From the NCBI RefSeq assembly GCF_900105195.1, contig NZ_FNRX01000002.1, forward strand, positions 1,550,001 to 1,614,000: 64,000 nt of DNA, in the 5' to 3' direction. The position numbers were made by a program, and so were the translations under genes. Within the stretch, counting starts at the first letter, position 1; each line of letters opens with the position of its first letter. A model generated the notes under the pieces. It did no database searches. It was given only the letters and a program-made list of their open reading frames with translations, and was not told the DNA's origin. The stretch comes from Rhodococcus pyridinivorans (GTDB lineage Bacteria; Actinomycetota; Actinomycetes; Mycobacteriales; Mycobacteriaceae). This document shows, piece by piece, positions 1-10,252 of this stretch.

Positions 1-121
1 CCTCGACGAACCGTGCGAGGTCGCCGGTGTCCCGGCGAGCGTCGGTGCACAGATACAGCCGGGCGGTGGCGAGTCGGCCGCGCGGGTCGGGATGGTTGCC
101 GCGATAGGTGGTCACGGACAA
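1..121 (-). CDS. thiE: Thiamine-phosphate synthase, N-terminal part (cut by window edge)
   Basis: About 38 to 40 codons run off the left edge. The frame reads [15 protein letters not shown], which matches the first beta strand of actinobacterial ThiE. ThiE joins the hydroxymethylpyrimidine and thiazole moieties to form thiamine phosphate in the cytoplasm. The start is GTG at 115 or TTG at 121; neither has a clear ribosome site. It is divergent from thiO-thiS-thiG, the same arrangement as Rv0414c and Rv0415 in M. tuberculosis. Only the N-terminus is visible, so the catalytic residues cannot be checked. Confidence 0.8.
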   Translation of the reverse strand, partial: MSVTTYRGNHPDPRGRLATARLYLCTDARRDTGDLARFVE

Positions 122-149
122 GACGGTAGCCTCTAGAGCGAAAGTGACG

Positions 150-240
150 ACACGGGAGTCCCGGGGATCGCGGGGCTGAGAGGGGGCCTGCCGGCCCCGA
201 CCGTTATGACCTGACCCGGATCATGCCGGCGCAGGGAGTG
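150..240 (+). promoter_or_regulatory. TPP riboswitch (THI box)
   Basis: The conserved thi-box core is present: CTGAGA at 176-181, ACCTGA at 209-214, then GATCATGCCGGCGCAGGGA at 219-237. Between them lies a GC-rich hairpin (GGGGCC around 183 with GGCCCC near 194). The element ends about ten bases before the thiO start, so thiamine pyrophosphate binding could block translation initiation or transcription of thiO-thiS-thiG. The exact 5' edge is approximate. Confidence 0.93.
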
Positions 241-250
241 AGGTGGACCA

Positions 251-1311
251 ATGGCAACTGTGGCCGTCGTGGGTGGCGGAGTGATCGGGCTGTCGATCGC
301 ATGGCGCGCGGCCCGCGCGGGACACGTCGTGACCGTGCACGACCCGAATCCTGGTAGCGGAGCCTCGTGGGTGGCCGGAGGAATGCTGGCACCGCTGTCC
401 GAGGGCTGGCCCGGTGAGGACCACGTCCTGTCCCTGGGAGCGGCCTCCCTCGACCGCTGGCCCGGCTTCGCGGAGGCGCTGCGCACGGAGACCGGCGTCG
501 ATGTGTTCACCGCCCAGGCGTCCCTGACCGTCGCGCTCGATGCGGCCGATGCGGCCGACCTGCGGACCGTCGCCGAATGGGTGGGGGAGCAGGGGCACGA
601 GATGCGGCTGCTCTCCCGCGCCGAGATCCGGGAGTTCGAGCCGTCCCTCGGTCCGAAGGTCCGTCTCGGACTCCTCGCCCCCACCGAGTCGTCGGTCGAC
701 AACCGTACGCTCGTCGACGCCCTGCGCGTCGCGGCCACCGCGGCCGGGGTGCGTTTCTCCGACGCCGCCGTCCACGATCTCGCCGACCTTCCCGACGATC
801 AGGTGGTGCTCGCCGCCGGCTCGGCGTCGGCGCGACTGTGGCCGGGCCTTCCGGTCCGTCCGGTCAAGGGCGAGATCCTGCGCCTGCGGGTGCGGCCGGG
901 CGCGACTCCGCCGCCGCAGCGCACCGTGCGCGCGAGTGTCCACGGACGCCCCGCCTATCTGGTGCCCCGCCACGACGGCCTCGTCGTGGGCGCCACACAG
1001 TACGAGGCGTCCGACACACAGGTCACGGTGGCCGGGGTGCGCGATCTGATCGCCGACGCCGAGAAGATCTTTCCTGCGCTCGGCGAGTACGAACTGTTCG
1101 AGGCGAGCGCGGGCCTGCGCCCGATGACCCCCGACAACCTGCCGCTGATCGGCCGGCTCTCCGATCGTGTCGTCGCCGCGACCGGCCACGGCCGCAACGG
1201 TGTGCTGCTCACGCCGCTCACCGTCGACGCGGTGCTCGCCGAACTCGGTGGGCGGTCGCTGGCCGACGCGCAGTACGCCTGTCCTGGACGAATTACGGAA
1301 GCGAGTGTGGG

Positions 1312-1315
<4 letters not shown>
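251..1315 (+). CDS. thiO: Glycine oxidase ThiO
   Basis: FAD-dependent enzyme of 354 residues that oxidises glycine to the imine used in thiazole formation. The N-terminus carries the dinucleotide-binding motif VVGGGVIGLS (residues 5-14), and the C-terminal part has the DAO-family segment GHGRNGVLLTPLT. A ribosome site (GAGGTGG) lies five bases before the ATG. The stop overlaps the thiS start in an ATGA arrangement, so translation is coupled. It is the first gene after the TPP riboswitch and therefore the regulated head of the thiazole operon. Confidence 0.95.
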
Positions 1316-2302
<987 letters not shown>

Positions 2303-2310
2303 CCGGTACG

Positions 2311-2346
2311 GGAAACCCCTGAGCACCTTGGTGTTCAGGGGTTTCC
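2311..2346 (+). terminator. Terminator of the thiO-thiS-thiG operon
   Basis: A 17-base-pair stem with one G-T wobble: 2311-2327 pairs with 2330-2346, with a very short loop. It lies nine bases after the thiG stop. The downstream bases (GATTGTC) are only weakly T-rich. Confidence 0.8.
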
Positions 2347-2392
2347 GATTGTCACGCGACGGGTTACCGATCGGTCTGTACGATCCCCGGGC

Positions 2393-2926
2393 ATGACAGT
2401 TGCACACAGAATTTTCGCTGCCGCCGCTGCCGGGCTCATGGGCACTGTCGTCGCCGTCGCGGCGCCGGGTGTCGCGGGCGCCCAGGAACCGTGTCAGATG
2501 GGCTGGTCGAACACCGGACCGAGGTCGTGCGCGACGACGGAGTTGTCCACGCCACCCGTGCTGACATTGGGCGACGGCATCTGCGCCGGCATCGTGCGCG
2601 CCGGTGGAACCGCCTTCGACGGCCCGCTCTACGAGTACTCCTCGGCGCCGGGTGCCACCCACGGGATCGAACTGCGGATCACGCAGGGCTACTCGCTTCT
2701 CGGCGAGTGGACGCCGAGCATCCTGAACTGCGACGTCACCGTCGCTTTCGACTGGCACAACCTCGACACCGGTGCCCGCGGTACGGAGACCCGCTTCGTG
2801 CCGGCCTTCCACACGAGCACCCGGCCGTTGTTCATGCACGTGTTCCCCGGGCCCGGCCGCGTCGCCCTGACGATGCGTACCGAGCGACCGAGCATCCCGG
2901 TCACCACCGAGGTCTTCGTCCCCTGA
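2393..2926 (+). CDS. Secreted protein of unknown function
   Basis: 177 residues. The first 30 residues form a clear Sec signal peptide (HRIF, then a hydrophobic Ala/Val/Gly core, ending AGA before QEP). The mature part has four cysteines (C34, C46, C64, C113), enough for two disulfides, and looks like a small beta-rich exported domain. No catalytic motif or lipobox is visible. It stands alone between the thiG terminator and the ABC transporter genes. I do not recognise a family; it resembles the many small exported proteins of Mycobacteriales only in general form. Confidence 0.75.
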   Translation: MTVAHRIFAAAAAGLMGTVVAVAAPGVAGAQEPCQMGWSNTGPRSCATTELSTPPVLTLGDGICAGIVRAGGTAFDGPLYEYSSAPGATHGIELRITQGYSLLGEWTPSILNCDVTVAFDWHNLDTGARGTETRFVPAFHTSTRPLFMHVFPGPGRVALTMRTERPSIPVTTEVFVP

Positions 2927-2994
2927 CGCACCGCGTGCGGCTCCGGGGAGTGTGATCGGATGCGCTCGCCGGAGCCGCACGTAGGGTGGTGCGC

Positions 2995-3924
2995 ATGATC
3001 GAAGTGACCGGCTTGACCAAGACCTTCGGGTCCACGACCGCGGTCGACGACCTGACGTTCACGGTCCGTCCCGGCATCGTCACCGGCTTCCTCGGCCCCA
3101 ACGGCGCGGGGAAGTCCACCACGATGCGCATGATCCTGGGGCTGGACCAGCCGACCTCGGGAACCGCACTGATCGAAGGGAAGCCGTACAGCGAGCTGAC
3201 ACGGCCGCTCACCACCGTCGGGGCGTTGCTCGACGCGAAGTGGGTGCATCCCAACCGGTCGGCGCGGTCGCATCTCGCCTGGCTGGCCGCGTCGAACGGT
3301 CTGCCCGCCTCGCGTGTCGACGAGGTTCTGCGCCAAGTGGGACTGACGGAGGTCGCGGGCAAGCGCGCCGGCGGCTTCTCGCTCGGCATGTCGCAGCGAC
3401 TCGGTCTCGCCGCCGCACTGCTCGGCAACCCGCGCGTGCTGCTGTTCGACGAACCGGTCAACGGCCTCGACCCCGAGGGCATCGTGTGGATCCGGAGGTT
3501 CATGCAGGCGCTCGCCGCGGAAGGCCGCACGGTGCTCGTGTCCAGCCACCTGCTCTCGGAGATGGCGCAGACCGCCGAACATCTCATCGTCATCGGCCGT
3601 GGACGGCTCATCGCCGACACCTCGGTGAAGGCGTTCGTCGACCGCGCGTCCGACTCGTTCGTCGTCGTGCGCAGCCCGCAACTCGACGAGCTGCGCACCG
3701 CGCTCACCGAACGCGGGCACACCGTGCGGGAGGACGACGGTGCCCTGCACGTCTCGGGCGCTCCGGCGGCGGAGATCGGCGAACTCGCTGCGACCCGGTC
3801 GATCGTGCTGCACGAACTCGCGGGACGCAACGCGTCGCTCGAGGAAGCGTTCATGAAACTCACCGGTGGCGAGGTCGAATACCACGGATCCGGAGTCGAC
3901 GACGTCATGAAGGGTGGACTGTGA
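2995..3924 (+). CDS. ABC transporter ATP-binding protein
   Basis: 309 residues. Walker A is GPNGAGKST (34-42), the signature loop is SLGMSQ (about 129-134) in place of LSGGQ, and Walker B is VLLFDEP (148-154) followed by VNGLDP. This is the CcmA/DrrA-like ATPase type that drives ABC-2 exporters. ATG at 2995 is preferred over GTG at 2986 because the protein then begins MIEVTGLTKTFG, the standard start. Its stop overlaps the start of the permease gene by one base, so the two form an exporter. The substrate is unknown. Confidence 0.9.
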   Translation: MIEVTGLTKTFGSTTAVDDLTFTVRPGIVTGFLGPNGAGKSTTMRMILGLDQPTSGTALIEGKPYSELTRPLTTVGALLDAKWVHPNRSARSHLAWLAASNGLPASRVDEVLRQVGLTEVAGKRAGGFSLGMSQRLGLAAALLGNPRVLLFDEPVNGLDPEGIVWIRRFMQALAAEGRTVLVSSHLLSEMAQTAEHLIVIGRGRLIADTSVKAFVDRASDSFVVVRSPQLDELRTALTERGHTVREDDGALHVSGAPAAEIGELAATRSIVLHELAGRNASLEEAFMKLTGGEVEYHGSGVDDVMKGGL

Positions 3925-4703
3925 TGAGTACGGCGCTCGACACACTGCGGGCCGAACGGATCAAGCTCACGTCGGTGCAGTCACCGCTGTGGTGCACCCT
4001 CGTCATCGTCGCCCTCGGCCTGGGTCTGGCCGCGATCCTCGGGTCGGTCTCCCGCGCGTCGGCCGGGATGGACGACGAACTGGGACGGTTCTATCCGACC
4101 GTGGACGTCGCGGTCAGCGGCGTCACCGGCTTCGGTGTGCTGGTGCTCATGATCCTCGCGGCACTGTCGGTCACCAGCGAATACCGTTTCGGGGTCATCC
4201 GCACGACCTTCCAGGCCACCCCGAACCGCACCCTGCTCCTGACGATGAAGGCCCTGCTCATCGGTGTGCTGGGCGCGGTGCTGACACTCGCGGTCTCGTT
4301 CGGTGCCTTCTACCTCGCGAAGGCACTGGCCGGGCCCGACGCAGGTCGCGAACTCGTCCTCAGCGGCGGCACGGCGTGGCGCGCGGTCTACGGCACCGCG
4401 ATCTACGCGTTCCTGTGCGTCTTCCTCGCGGTCGGTGTGGGCACGCTGTTGCGGCAGTCGGCCGGCACGATCGCGCTGCTGATGCTGTGGCCGCTGCTGC
4501 TCGAGTCGTTGTTCGCGCTGTTCGGTTCGGTGGGCCGCGAGATCCAGCCGTTCCTGCCGTTCGCGAACGCGAACAACTTCCTGGGTATCGGGCAGGGAAT
4601 CGAATTCCACTGGGGTCCATGGGGATCGCTCCTGTACTTCGCGGCCTTCTCGTTCCTGGTGTTCGCGGCCTCACTCGTGGTGGTCAACCGCCGCGACGCC
4701 TGA
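3924..4703 (+). CDS. ABC-2 type exporter permease
   Basis: 259 residues with about six hydrophobic segments (for example near 25-42, 67-85, 108-135, 145-170, 175-200 and 235-255). Such proteins pair with a separate ATPase to export lipids, drugs or peptides across the inner membrane. The SEYRFGVIRTTFQATPNR segment is typical of the ABC-2 coupling region. The start codon overlaps the stop of the ATPase gene (ATGA), which shows coupling. A strong terminator follows at 4741. Confidence 0.9.
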   Translation: MSTALDTLRAERIKLTSVQSPLWCTLVIVALGLGLAAILGSVSRASAGMDDELGRFYPTVDVAVSGVTGFGVLVLMILAALSVTSEYRFGVIRTTFQATPNRTLLLTMKALLIGVLGAVLTLAVSFGAFYLAKALAGPDAGRELVLSGGTAWRAVYGTAIYAFLCVFLAVGVGTLLRQSAGTIALLMLWPLLLESLFALFGSVGREIQPFLPFANANNFLGIGQGIEFHWGPWGSLLYFAAFSFLVFAASLVVVNRRDA

Positions 4704-4740
4704 GGTACTACCTCGACACGCCGCAGGTTCTGCCTCCGCA

Positions 4741-4780
4741 CACTGCGCCGCACGGTTTCCCCGTGCGGCGCAGTGCTTTT
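4741..4780 (+). terminator. Intrinsic terminator after the ABC exporter genes
   Basis: Perfect 15-base-pair stem: 4741-4755 pairs with 4761-4775, five-base loop, followed by CTTTT. It separates the exporter from the peptidase gene that starts at 4796. Confidence 0.92.
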
Positions 4781-4795
4781 GTGTACGCTCGGTCG

Positions 4796-6262
4796 ATGGC
4801 GCGGGCGCAGACGAGATACGGCATGCGGGGAGCGGCCCTGATCGCCGCCGGTGTACTGCTGACGGCGGGATGCTCGGAGGCGGAGGCGCCGCCCGTCGAC
4901 CCGACGGCGCTCGCCGACGCCGTGCAACTCGATGCCGTCATGACGCACCTGACGGAACTCGAACGGATCGCCGGCGAGAACGACGGAAACCGTTCGCTCG
5001 GGACCCCCGGCTACGACGCGAGCGTCGACTACGTCGCCGGAGCCCTGCGCGACGCCGGATTCGACGTGCAGACACCGGAGTTCGACACGACCCTGTTCGC
5101 CGTCGAGAACGAGCAGCTCACCGTCGACGGGGAGCCGATGGGCGTGAGCGCACTCGGCATGTCGCCGTCGACGGGACCGGAGGGGCTCACCGCGCGCGTC
5201 GTGCGCATCGCCCCCGACGACACCCCCGGCTGCGAGGCCACCGACTACGACGGCATCGACGCGACCGGCGCGGTGGTGATCGTCGATCGCGGCGTGTGCA
5301 CCTTCGCCGTCAAGGAGCAGGTCGCCGCCGAACGGGGAGCGGCCGCGCTGCTCGTCGCCAACAACGAGGACGGCCCGCTCGCCGCCGCCGGTCTCGGGGC
5401 GGAATCGAACCCCCGCATCCCGGTCGGAGGCGTGGCCGGGGCCGACGCCGAGCGCCTGTTCGCCGCGACCACCGTGACGGTGACACTCCAGACCCGCACC
5501 GAGGACCGGAAGTCGCGCAACGTGATCGCGCAGACGCGCACCGGCTCGACCGACGACGTGGTCGTCGTCGGCGCGCACCTCGACAGCGTCCCCGAAGGAC
5601 CGGGGATCAACGACAACGGAACCGGCGTCGCCGCCGTCCTCGAGACCGCGCTGCAACTCGGCAGCGAGCCGGGCGTGACCAACGCCGTGCGGTTCGCGTT
5701 CTGGGGCGCCGAGGAGGTCGGACTGGTCGGCTCCACGAGGTACGTCGAGTCGCTGTCCGACGAGGAACGACTCGACATCGCCCTGTACCTGAACTTCGAC
5801 ATGCTCGGCTCGCCCAACGCCGGATATCTGGTGTTCGACGGCGACGACTCCGACGCCGTCGGTGAAGGACCCGGACCGGAGGGCTCGGCGGGTATCGAAC
5901 GGACCTTCGCGCAGTTCTTCGACGAACGCGGAATCGAGGTCGGCGGAACGGATTTCGACGGTCGTTCCGATTACGGTCCGTTCGTCGCCTTCGGCATCCC
6001 CGCGGGCGGGGTGTTCACCGGCGCCGACGACGTCAAGACCCCCGAACAGGCCGGCCTGTGGGGTGGCACCGCCGACCAGCCCTTCGACCCGAACTACCAC
6101 ACCCCCGAGGACACCCTGGCCGGCATCGACCGCGACGCGTTCGCCGCGGCGGCCGCCGCCGTCGCCTACGGCACGGCTGTCTACGCGAATTCGATCGACG
6201 GACCCGACGGGGTGCCCGCAGGTGACCAGCGGGCCGAGGTGCGCGCCGAGTTCACCGAGTGA
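4796..6262 (+). CDS. M28-family aminopeptidase lipoprotein (LpqL-like)
   Basis: 488 residues. The lipobox LLTAGC puts the lipidated cysteine at C26, so the protein should be anchored on the outer face of the cytoplasmic membrane. A protease-associated domain (about 130-240) precedes the zinc peptidase domain. The two-zinc site is complete: GAHLDSV (His near 261), INDNGTG (Asp), WGAEEVGL (catalytic Glu and ligand Glu near 305), NFDMLG (Asp near 333) and YHTPED (His near 434). It corresponds to M. tuberculosis LpqL (Rv0418) by order after thiG. It releases N-terminal amino acids from peptides; the preferred peptide is not visible. Confidence 0.9.
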   Translation: MARAQTRYGMRGAALIAAGVLLTAGCSEAEAPPVDPTALADAVQLDAVMTHLTELERIAGENDGNRSLGTPGYDASVDYVAGALRDAGFDVQTPEFDTTLFAVENEQLTVDGEPMGVSALGMSPSTGPEGLTARVVRIAPDDTPGCEATDYDGIDATGAVVIVDRGVCTFAVKEQVAAERGAAALLVANNEDGPLAAAGLGAESNPRIPVGGVAGADAERLFAATTVTVTLQTRTEDRKSRNVIAQTRTGSTDDVVVVGAHLDSVPEGPGINDNGTGVAAVLETALQLGSEPGVTNAVRFAFWGAEEVGLVGSTRYVESLSDEERLDIALYLNFDMLGSPNAGYLVFDGDDSDAVGEGPGPEGSAGIERTFAQFFDERGIEVGGTDFDGRSDYGPFVAFGIPAGGVFTGADDVKTPEQAGLWGGTADQPFDPNYHTPEDTLAGIDRDAFAAAAAAVAYGTAVYANSIDGPDGVPAGDQRAEVRAEFTE

Positions 6263-6274
6263 AGACGGGCGCGA

Positions 6275-7120
6275 TCAGCGCTCGTGCAGTCGCCACAACG
6301 GGTTGACCGGGCCGTGGCCGTGACCGAGGTCGTAGGACCACTCGAGGCACTTCGTGATCCATTCCTTCGCGAACTCGACTGCCTCGGGCACTGACCGGCC
6401 ATGCGCGAGGGCGGACGCGATCGCGGCTGCGAGCGTGTCGCCGCCGCCGTGGTCGTTGCCGGTCTCGATGCGCGGCGTGCTGAACTCGAGGAAACGGTCG
6501 CCGTCGAACAGCAGGTCGGTGCTCTTCTCCGAGCTGCGCAGATGACCGCCCTTGACGATCACCCACTGGGCGCCGAGCGCATGGAGCGCTTCGGCGGCGC
6601 GCCGGGCCGACGCGTCGTCGACGACCTCGATGCTCGTGATCAGCCGTACCTCGTCGAGATTCGGGGTGACGACGGTGGCGAGGGGGATGAGCACCCCGCG
6701 GATCGCGTCGAGCGCGTCGGAGTGCAGCAGCGGGTCGCCGTGCATCGATGCGCAGACCGGGTCGACGACGAGCGGTACCTCCATGTCGCGGCCGATGCCC
6801 ACCTCGGAGCACACCTGTGCGACGGCCTCGATGATCTGCGTGGAGGCGAGCATGCCCGTCTTCGCTGCGGACACCCCGATGTCCTCGACCACGCACCGCA
6901 CCTGGTCGGCCACGGTCTCGGCGGGGATCTCGTGGAACCCGCGGACGCCGACGGAGTTCTGGACGGTGACGGCGGCCACCGCGACGCATGCGTGCACACC
7001 GCACATCGCCATCGTGCGGGAATCGGCCTGGATGCCGGCTCCGCCTCCGGAGTCGGTGCCGGCGATGGTGAGGGCTCGAACCGGGGTCTCGCCTCGAGGC
7101 GACAGGGGCAGAAGGTCCAC
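6275..7120 (-). CDS. thiD: Hydroxymethylpyrimidine/phosphomethylpyrimidine kinase
   Basis: 281 residues. ThiD phosphorylates HMP and HMP-phosphate, giving the pyrimidine diphosphate used by ThiE. The N-terminal signature LTIAGTDSGGGAGIQAD and the middle AAKTGML are clear. The catalytic loop reads HGGGDTLAAA, the actinobacterial form in which Asp stands where enterobacterial enzymes have Cys (GTGCT). ATG at 7120 gives the N-terminal extension MDLLPLSPRGETP seen in relatives; GTG at 7081 would remove it. Stop-to-stop it converges with the peptidase gene, 12 bases apart. Confidence 0.93.
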   Translation of the reverse strand: MDLLPLSPRGETPVRALTIAGTDSGGGAGIQADSRTMAMCGVHACVAVAAVTVQNSVGVRGFHEIPAETVADQVRCVVEDIGVSAAKTGMLASTQIIEAVAQVCSEVGIGRDMEVPLVVDPVCASMHGDPLLHSDALDAIRGVLIPLATVVTPNLDEVRLITSIEVVDDASARRAAEALHALGAQWVIVKGGHLRSSEKSTDLLFDGDRFLEFSTPRIETGNDHGGGDTLAAAIASALAHGRSVPEAVEFAKEWITKCLEWSYDLGHGHGPVNPLWRLHER

Positions 7121-7278
7121 GCGGACACCCTACCGAGGGTGTGTTCGAACACGGCCGGGAGGCGCTGAGGCGGGTGCACTTTGCGAAACACGACAGCGTT
7201 GCTGCCGGTGGTCGCCTCGTTGCTCTATAGTGGCATAGGTCACAGTTCGATCACGCAACACCCCTATTGGAGGCGCTC

Positions 7279-7677
7279 ATGAACACGAGTTCGCCGGACC
7301 TCGCCGTGTCGGACAACGCCGACCAGAACCGGTTCGAACTGCGCCTCAACGGCGATCTCGTCGGCATCCTGGCGTACTACGACTTCGAACGCGTTCCGGC
7401 GCCGAACCCGCCGGTCGTCGACTTCATGCACACCGTGATCGTCGAGGATTTCGGTCATCGGGGTCTCGCGGCCGTCCTCGTCGGTGGTTCGCTCGATCTC
7501 GCTCGCAGCCGAGGCTGGCGGGTGCGGCCGGTGTGCACCTATGTGCAGCGATTCGTGTCGTCGCACGAAAACTACCGCGACGTCGTCGTGGCTCTCGAGC
7601 TGCCGCGCACGGACCCCCACCGCAAAGAGACCCGGCGCAAGCAGCCGCAGCGCAAGGTGCCTGCCCGCAAGGCCTGA
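7279..7677 (+). CDS. Small GNAT-like N-acetyltransferase (COG2388 type)
   Basis: 132 residues. The core (about 20-115) has the compact YjdJ-like GNAT layout: short N-terminal strands with LNGDLVGILAYYDF, then the acetyl-CoA segment FGHRGLAAVLVGGSLDLARSRG. The C-terminal 20 residues are a Lys/Arg-rich tail. ATG at 7279 is chosen because GGAGG at 7268-7272 is well placed; TTG at 7267 is upstream but inside the ribosome site. The acetyl acceptor is unknown. A TATAGT hexamer near 7225 could be the promoter -10 box. Confidence 0.8.
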   Translation: MNTSSPDLAVSDNADQNRFELRLNGDLVGILAYYDFERVPAPNPPVVDFMHTVIVEDFGHRGLAAVLVGGSLDLARSRGWRVRPVCTYVQRFVSSHENYRDVVVALELPRTDPHRKETRRKQPQRKVPARKA

Positions 7678-7713
7678 TGCCTGTGCGGGCGGTCCACCCG
7701 ACGCGGGACCTGC

Positions 7714-8517
7714 TCAGAGGTCGAGGTCGACGACGACCGGTGCGTGGTCGCTCGCGCCCTTGCCCTTGCGTTCGTTGCGGTCGATCTCGGCGCCCGTCAC
7801 CCGTGCCGCGAAGGCCGGTGATCCGAGGACGAAGTCGATCCGCATCCCCTGCTTCTTGGGGAAGCGCAGCTGGGTGTAGTCCCAGTAGGTGTAGACCCCG
7901 GGGCCGGGCGCGTACGGACGGACGACGTCGGTGTAGCCGACGTCGGCGAACGCGTGGAAGGCGTCGCGCTCGGGCTGCGAAGTGTGCGTCTTGCCCTCGA
8001 AGAAGGCCGGATCCCACACGTCGTCGTCGGTGGGGGCGACGTTCCAGTCGCCGACCAGCGCGATGGGCTGCCCGGGCGCTGCGGTGGCCCAGGCGTGCGC
8101 GTCGGCGCGCAGCTTGGCGAGCCAGTCGAGCTTGTAGGTGTAATGCGGGTCGTTGAGGTCGCGGCCGTTGGGGACGTACAGGCTCCACACGCGCACACCC
8201 GCGCACGTCGCCCCGATCGCCCGCGCCTCGAGCGCCGGATCGACCTCCGGGTCCTTGGAGAAACCGGGCTGGTCCTCGAAGCCGATCTGCACGTCGTCGA
8301 GGCCCACGCGCGACGCGATGGCCACACCGTTCCACTGGCTCAGTCCGACGTGCGCGACGCGGTAGCCGAGCTCCTCGAAGCGTTCGTGCGGGAACTGCTC
8401 GTCCTTGCACTTGGTTTCCTGCATCGCGAGCACATCCGTGTCGGTTCGCTGCAACCAGTCGAGGATGCGGTCGGTACGGGCACGGACGGAGTTCACATTC
8501 CAGGTAGCAAGGCGCAC
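7714..8517 (-). CDS. xthA: Exodeoxyribonuclease III / AP endonuclease
   Basis: 267 residues, the normal length for XthA. The exonuclease-endonuclease-phosphatase fold motifs are all present: ATWNVNSVRAR (5-15), QETKCKD with metal ligand E34, VPNGRDLNDPHYTYKL, GDWNVAP and the C-terminal SDHAPVVVDL with the catalytic His. It repairs abasic sites and removes 3' blocks. It is last in the def-GNAT-xthA operon, 18 bases after the GNAT stop, the same order as Rv0429c to Rv0427c. Confidence 0.95.
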   Translation of the reverse strand: MRLATWNVNSVRARTDRILDWLQRTDTDVLAMQETKCKDEQFPHERFEELGYRVAHVGLSQWNGVAIASRVGLDDVQIGFEDQPGFSKDPEVDPALEARAIGATCAGVRVWSLYVPNGRDLNDPHYTYKLDWLAKLRADAHAWATAAPGQPIALVGDWNVAPTDDDVWDPAFFEGKTHTSQPERDAFHAFADVGYTDVVRPYAPGPGVYTYWDYTQLRFPKKQGMRIDFVLGSPAFAARVTGAEIDRNERKGKGASDHAPVVVDLDL

Positions 8518-8535
8518 ACGCCCACTGTAGGCGAC

Positions 8536-9501
8536 CTATCCGACGGGTTCGGAGGCGTATCGGTAGCGGTGGTGGTCGACGAAGCCGAGTTCGCGATACA
8601 GGGCGCGCGCCGCGGTGTTCGACTCCTCGACCTGCAGATATGCGTGGGTCGTGCCGTGCTCGCGTGCCCAGCGCAGCACGGCACCGCACACGAGTGTGCC
8701 GAGTCCGCGACGCCGGTGTTCGGGAGCGACCTCGACGGTCGACAGACCCACCCAGCGGCGTCCGTCCGGCGCATCGGTGATCGCCGCGCGGCAGATCGCC
8801 AGGGGCGGCTGCCCGGGTGCACCGATGCGGCCGAACCCGAGGATCCCCGCGGCCACCGAGCCGAGCACGTCCTGCGCGAGCAGCGGGTCGGCGTCGGCGC
8901 GGTGGAGCGACATCCAGTCGGCGTCCGGCCGGTCGGTGATCGTGACCGGGGTGGGCTCCGGCGGCAAGGGGATGTTCGCGAGGTCGGCGCCCATCACGAG
9001 CACCGGCTCCGAGGTCGGCCACCCCTCGGGGATCCGGGCGAGTCGATCGGGCACCAGCAGCCGCAGCGGCAATCCGCGTGCCGCGAACCATTCACGGAGC
9101 CGGGCGCGCACCGCCGGATCGGCGGGGTCCGCCACGGTGCCGCGTTCACCCAGCGGCGTTGCCGAATTGGCGCGCCGGGTGAAACCGTGTCCGGCGCGCA
9201 CGAGCCAGCCGTCCACCCAGGCCGATTCGAGACCGGGCCACCCCGCGGCGGCGGCGTGCTCGAGCGCGCGGATCTCCGAGACGCGGATCGGCCGCGCCGC
9301 GATCGGCTTGAGCGCGACGACCGAGGTGGGGGACACCTGGACGACACGACCGTCGGCGGTGCGCACCGCGACCACCGGTTCGACGGAGACGAGTTCACCG
9401 ACGACATCGGTCATCGGGTGGCTGTAGCCGGCGGGCAGGCGGTACCGCAGCACCACCCGGGTACCGAGGGGTACGGACGGGGCCGGACGGTCGGTCGTCA
9501 T
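8536..9501 (-). CDS. GNAT-family N-acetyltransferase (Rv0428c-like)
   Basis: 321 residues. An N-terminal region of about 65 residues (LGTRVVLRYRLPAG, VSVEPVVAVRTADGRVV) looks like a small SH3-like barrel, and the C-terminal half is a GNAT domain with VEVAPEHRRRGLGTLV (motif A, RRxG) and EESNTAARALYRELGF. It lies between def and xthA with gaps of 18 to 22 bases, so it is co-transcribed. The N-terminal barrel distinguishes it from plain GNATs. The substrate is unknown. Confidence 0.85.
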   Translation of the reverse strand: MTTDRPAPSVPLGTRVVLRYRLPAGYSHPMTDVVGELVSVEPVVAVRTADGRVVQVSPTSVVALKPIAARPIRVSEIRALEHAAAAGWPGLESAWVDGWLVRAGHGFTRRANSATPLGERGTVADPADPAVRARLREWFAARGLPLRLLVPDRLARIPEGWPTSEPVLVMGADLANIPLPPEPTPVTITDRPDADWMSLHRADADPLLAQDVLGSVAAGILGFGRIGAPGQPPLAICRAAITDAPDGRRWVGLSTVEVAPEHRRRGLGTLVCGAVLRWAREHGTTHAYLQVEESNTAARALYRELGFVDHHRYRYASEPVG

Positions 9502-9523
9502 CGACGGTTCGCCGGTCGCCTCG

Positions 9524-10120
9524 TCAGTCGTCCTCGTCGTGGCCGAACGGGTCCTCCACCGAACCCGGGAGCCAGGTCAGGCCCGGGACGCCCCATCCGG
9601 CGCGCTTGATGGTCTTCTTCGCGGCGCGGGCGTTGCGCCCGATCAGAACGTCGACGTACAGGAAGCCGTCGAGGTGCCCGACCTCGTGCTGCAGCATGCG
9701 AGCGAAGAATCCGTGGCCCTCGATGTCGATGGGCTCACCGTTCTCGTCGGTACCGGTGACCTTCGCCCAGTCGGCGCGACCGGTGGGGAAGTTCTCGCCC
9801 GGCACGGACAGGCAGCCCTCGAGATCGTCCTCGGGGTCGGGCATCGTCTCGGGGATTTCCGAGGTCTCGAGGATCGGGTTGACGACGACGCCACGCCGGC
9901 GCGCGACCTTGCCGGACTCGTCGCGGTCGGGGCAGTCGTAGACGAACAGTCGCTTGTCCACACCGACCTGGTTGGCGGCGAGGCCGACGCCGTTGGCCGC
10001 GTCCATCGTCTCGAACATGTCGGCGATCAGCTGAGCGAGTTCGGCGGGTGACTCGGTCACCGGCCGGGTCGGGTTGTGCAGGACGGGGTCGCCGACGATG
10101 ACGATGGGAAGAATGGCCAT
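9524..10120 (-). CDS. def: Peptide deformylase
   Basis: 198 residues. It removes the formyl group from N-terminal methionine of new proteins. All three motifs are visible: [17 protein letters not shown] (Cys metal ligand) and QHEVGHLDG (HExxH). The third motif reads HEVGHLDG where HE(Y/I)DHLDG is usual, a Gly for Asp change that keeps the metal ligands. ATG at 10120 begins [14 protein letters not shown]; the frame is open much farther upstream, but that part overlaps the divergent DUF3263 gene. First gene of the def-GNAT-xthA operon. Confidence 0.95.
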   Translation of the reverse strand: MAILPIVIVGDPVLHNPTRPVTESPAELAQLIADMFETMDAANGVGLAANQVGVDKRLFVYDCPDRDESGKVARRRGVVVNPILETSEIPETMPDPEDDLEGCLSVPGENFPTGRADWAKVTGTDENGEPIDIEGHGFFARMLQHEVGHLDGFLYVDVLIGRNARAAKKTIKRAGWGVPGLTWLPGSVEDPFGHDEDD

Positions 10121-10252
10121 GGTGACACAGGATAATGGGATCGACTCGCGGCGTTCTCGGACCGGTATGTGTCCCCACCCCGTGATTGAATGACCTCCGC
10201 CGAGACGCAAGGACTCTTCGTCACGGTGTGATCCAGTCAGTCGAGGAGGGAA

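Noticed and set aside
4403..6100. A 565-codon minus-strand frame opposite the M28 peptidase
   Set aside because: The plus strand has a lipobox and a complete zinc site; the opposite frame has no recognisable domain.
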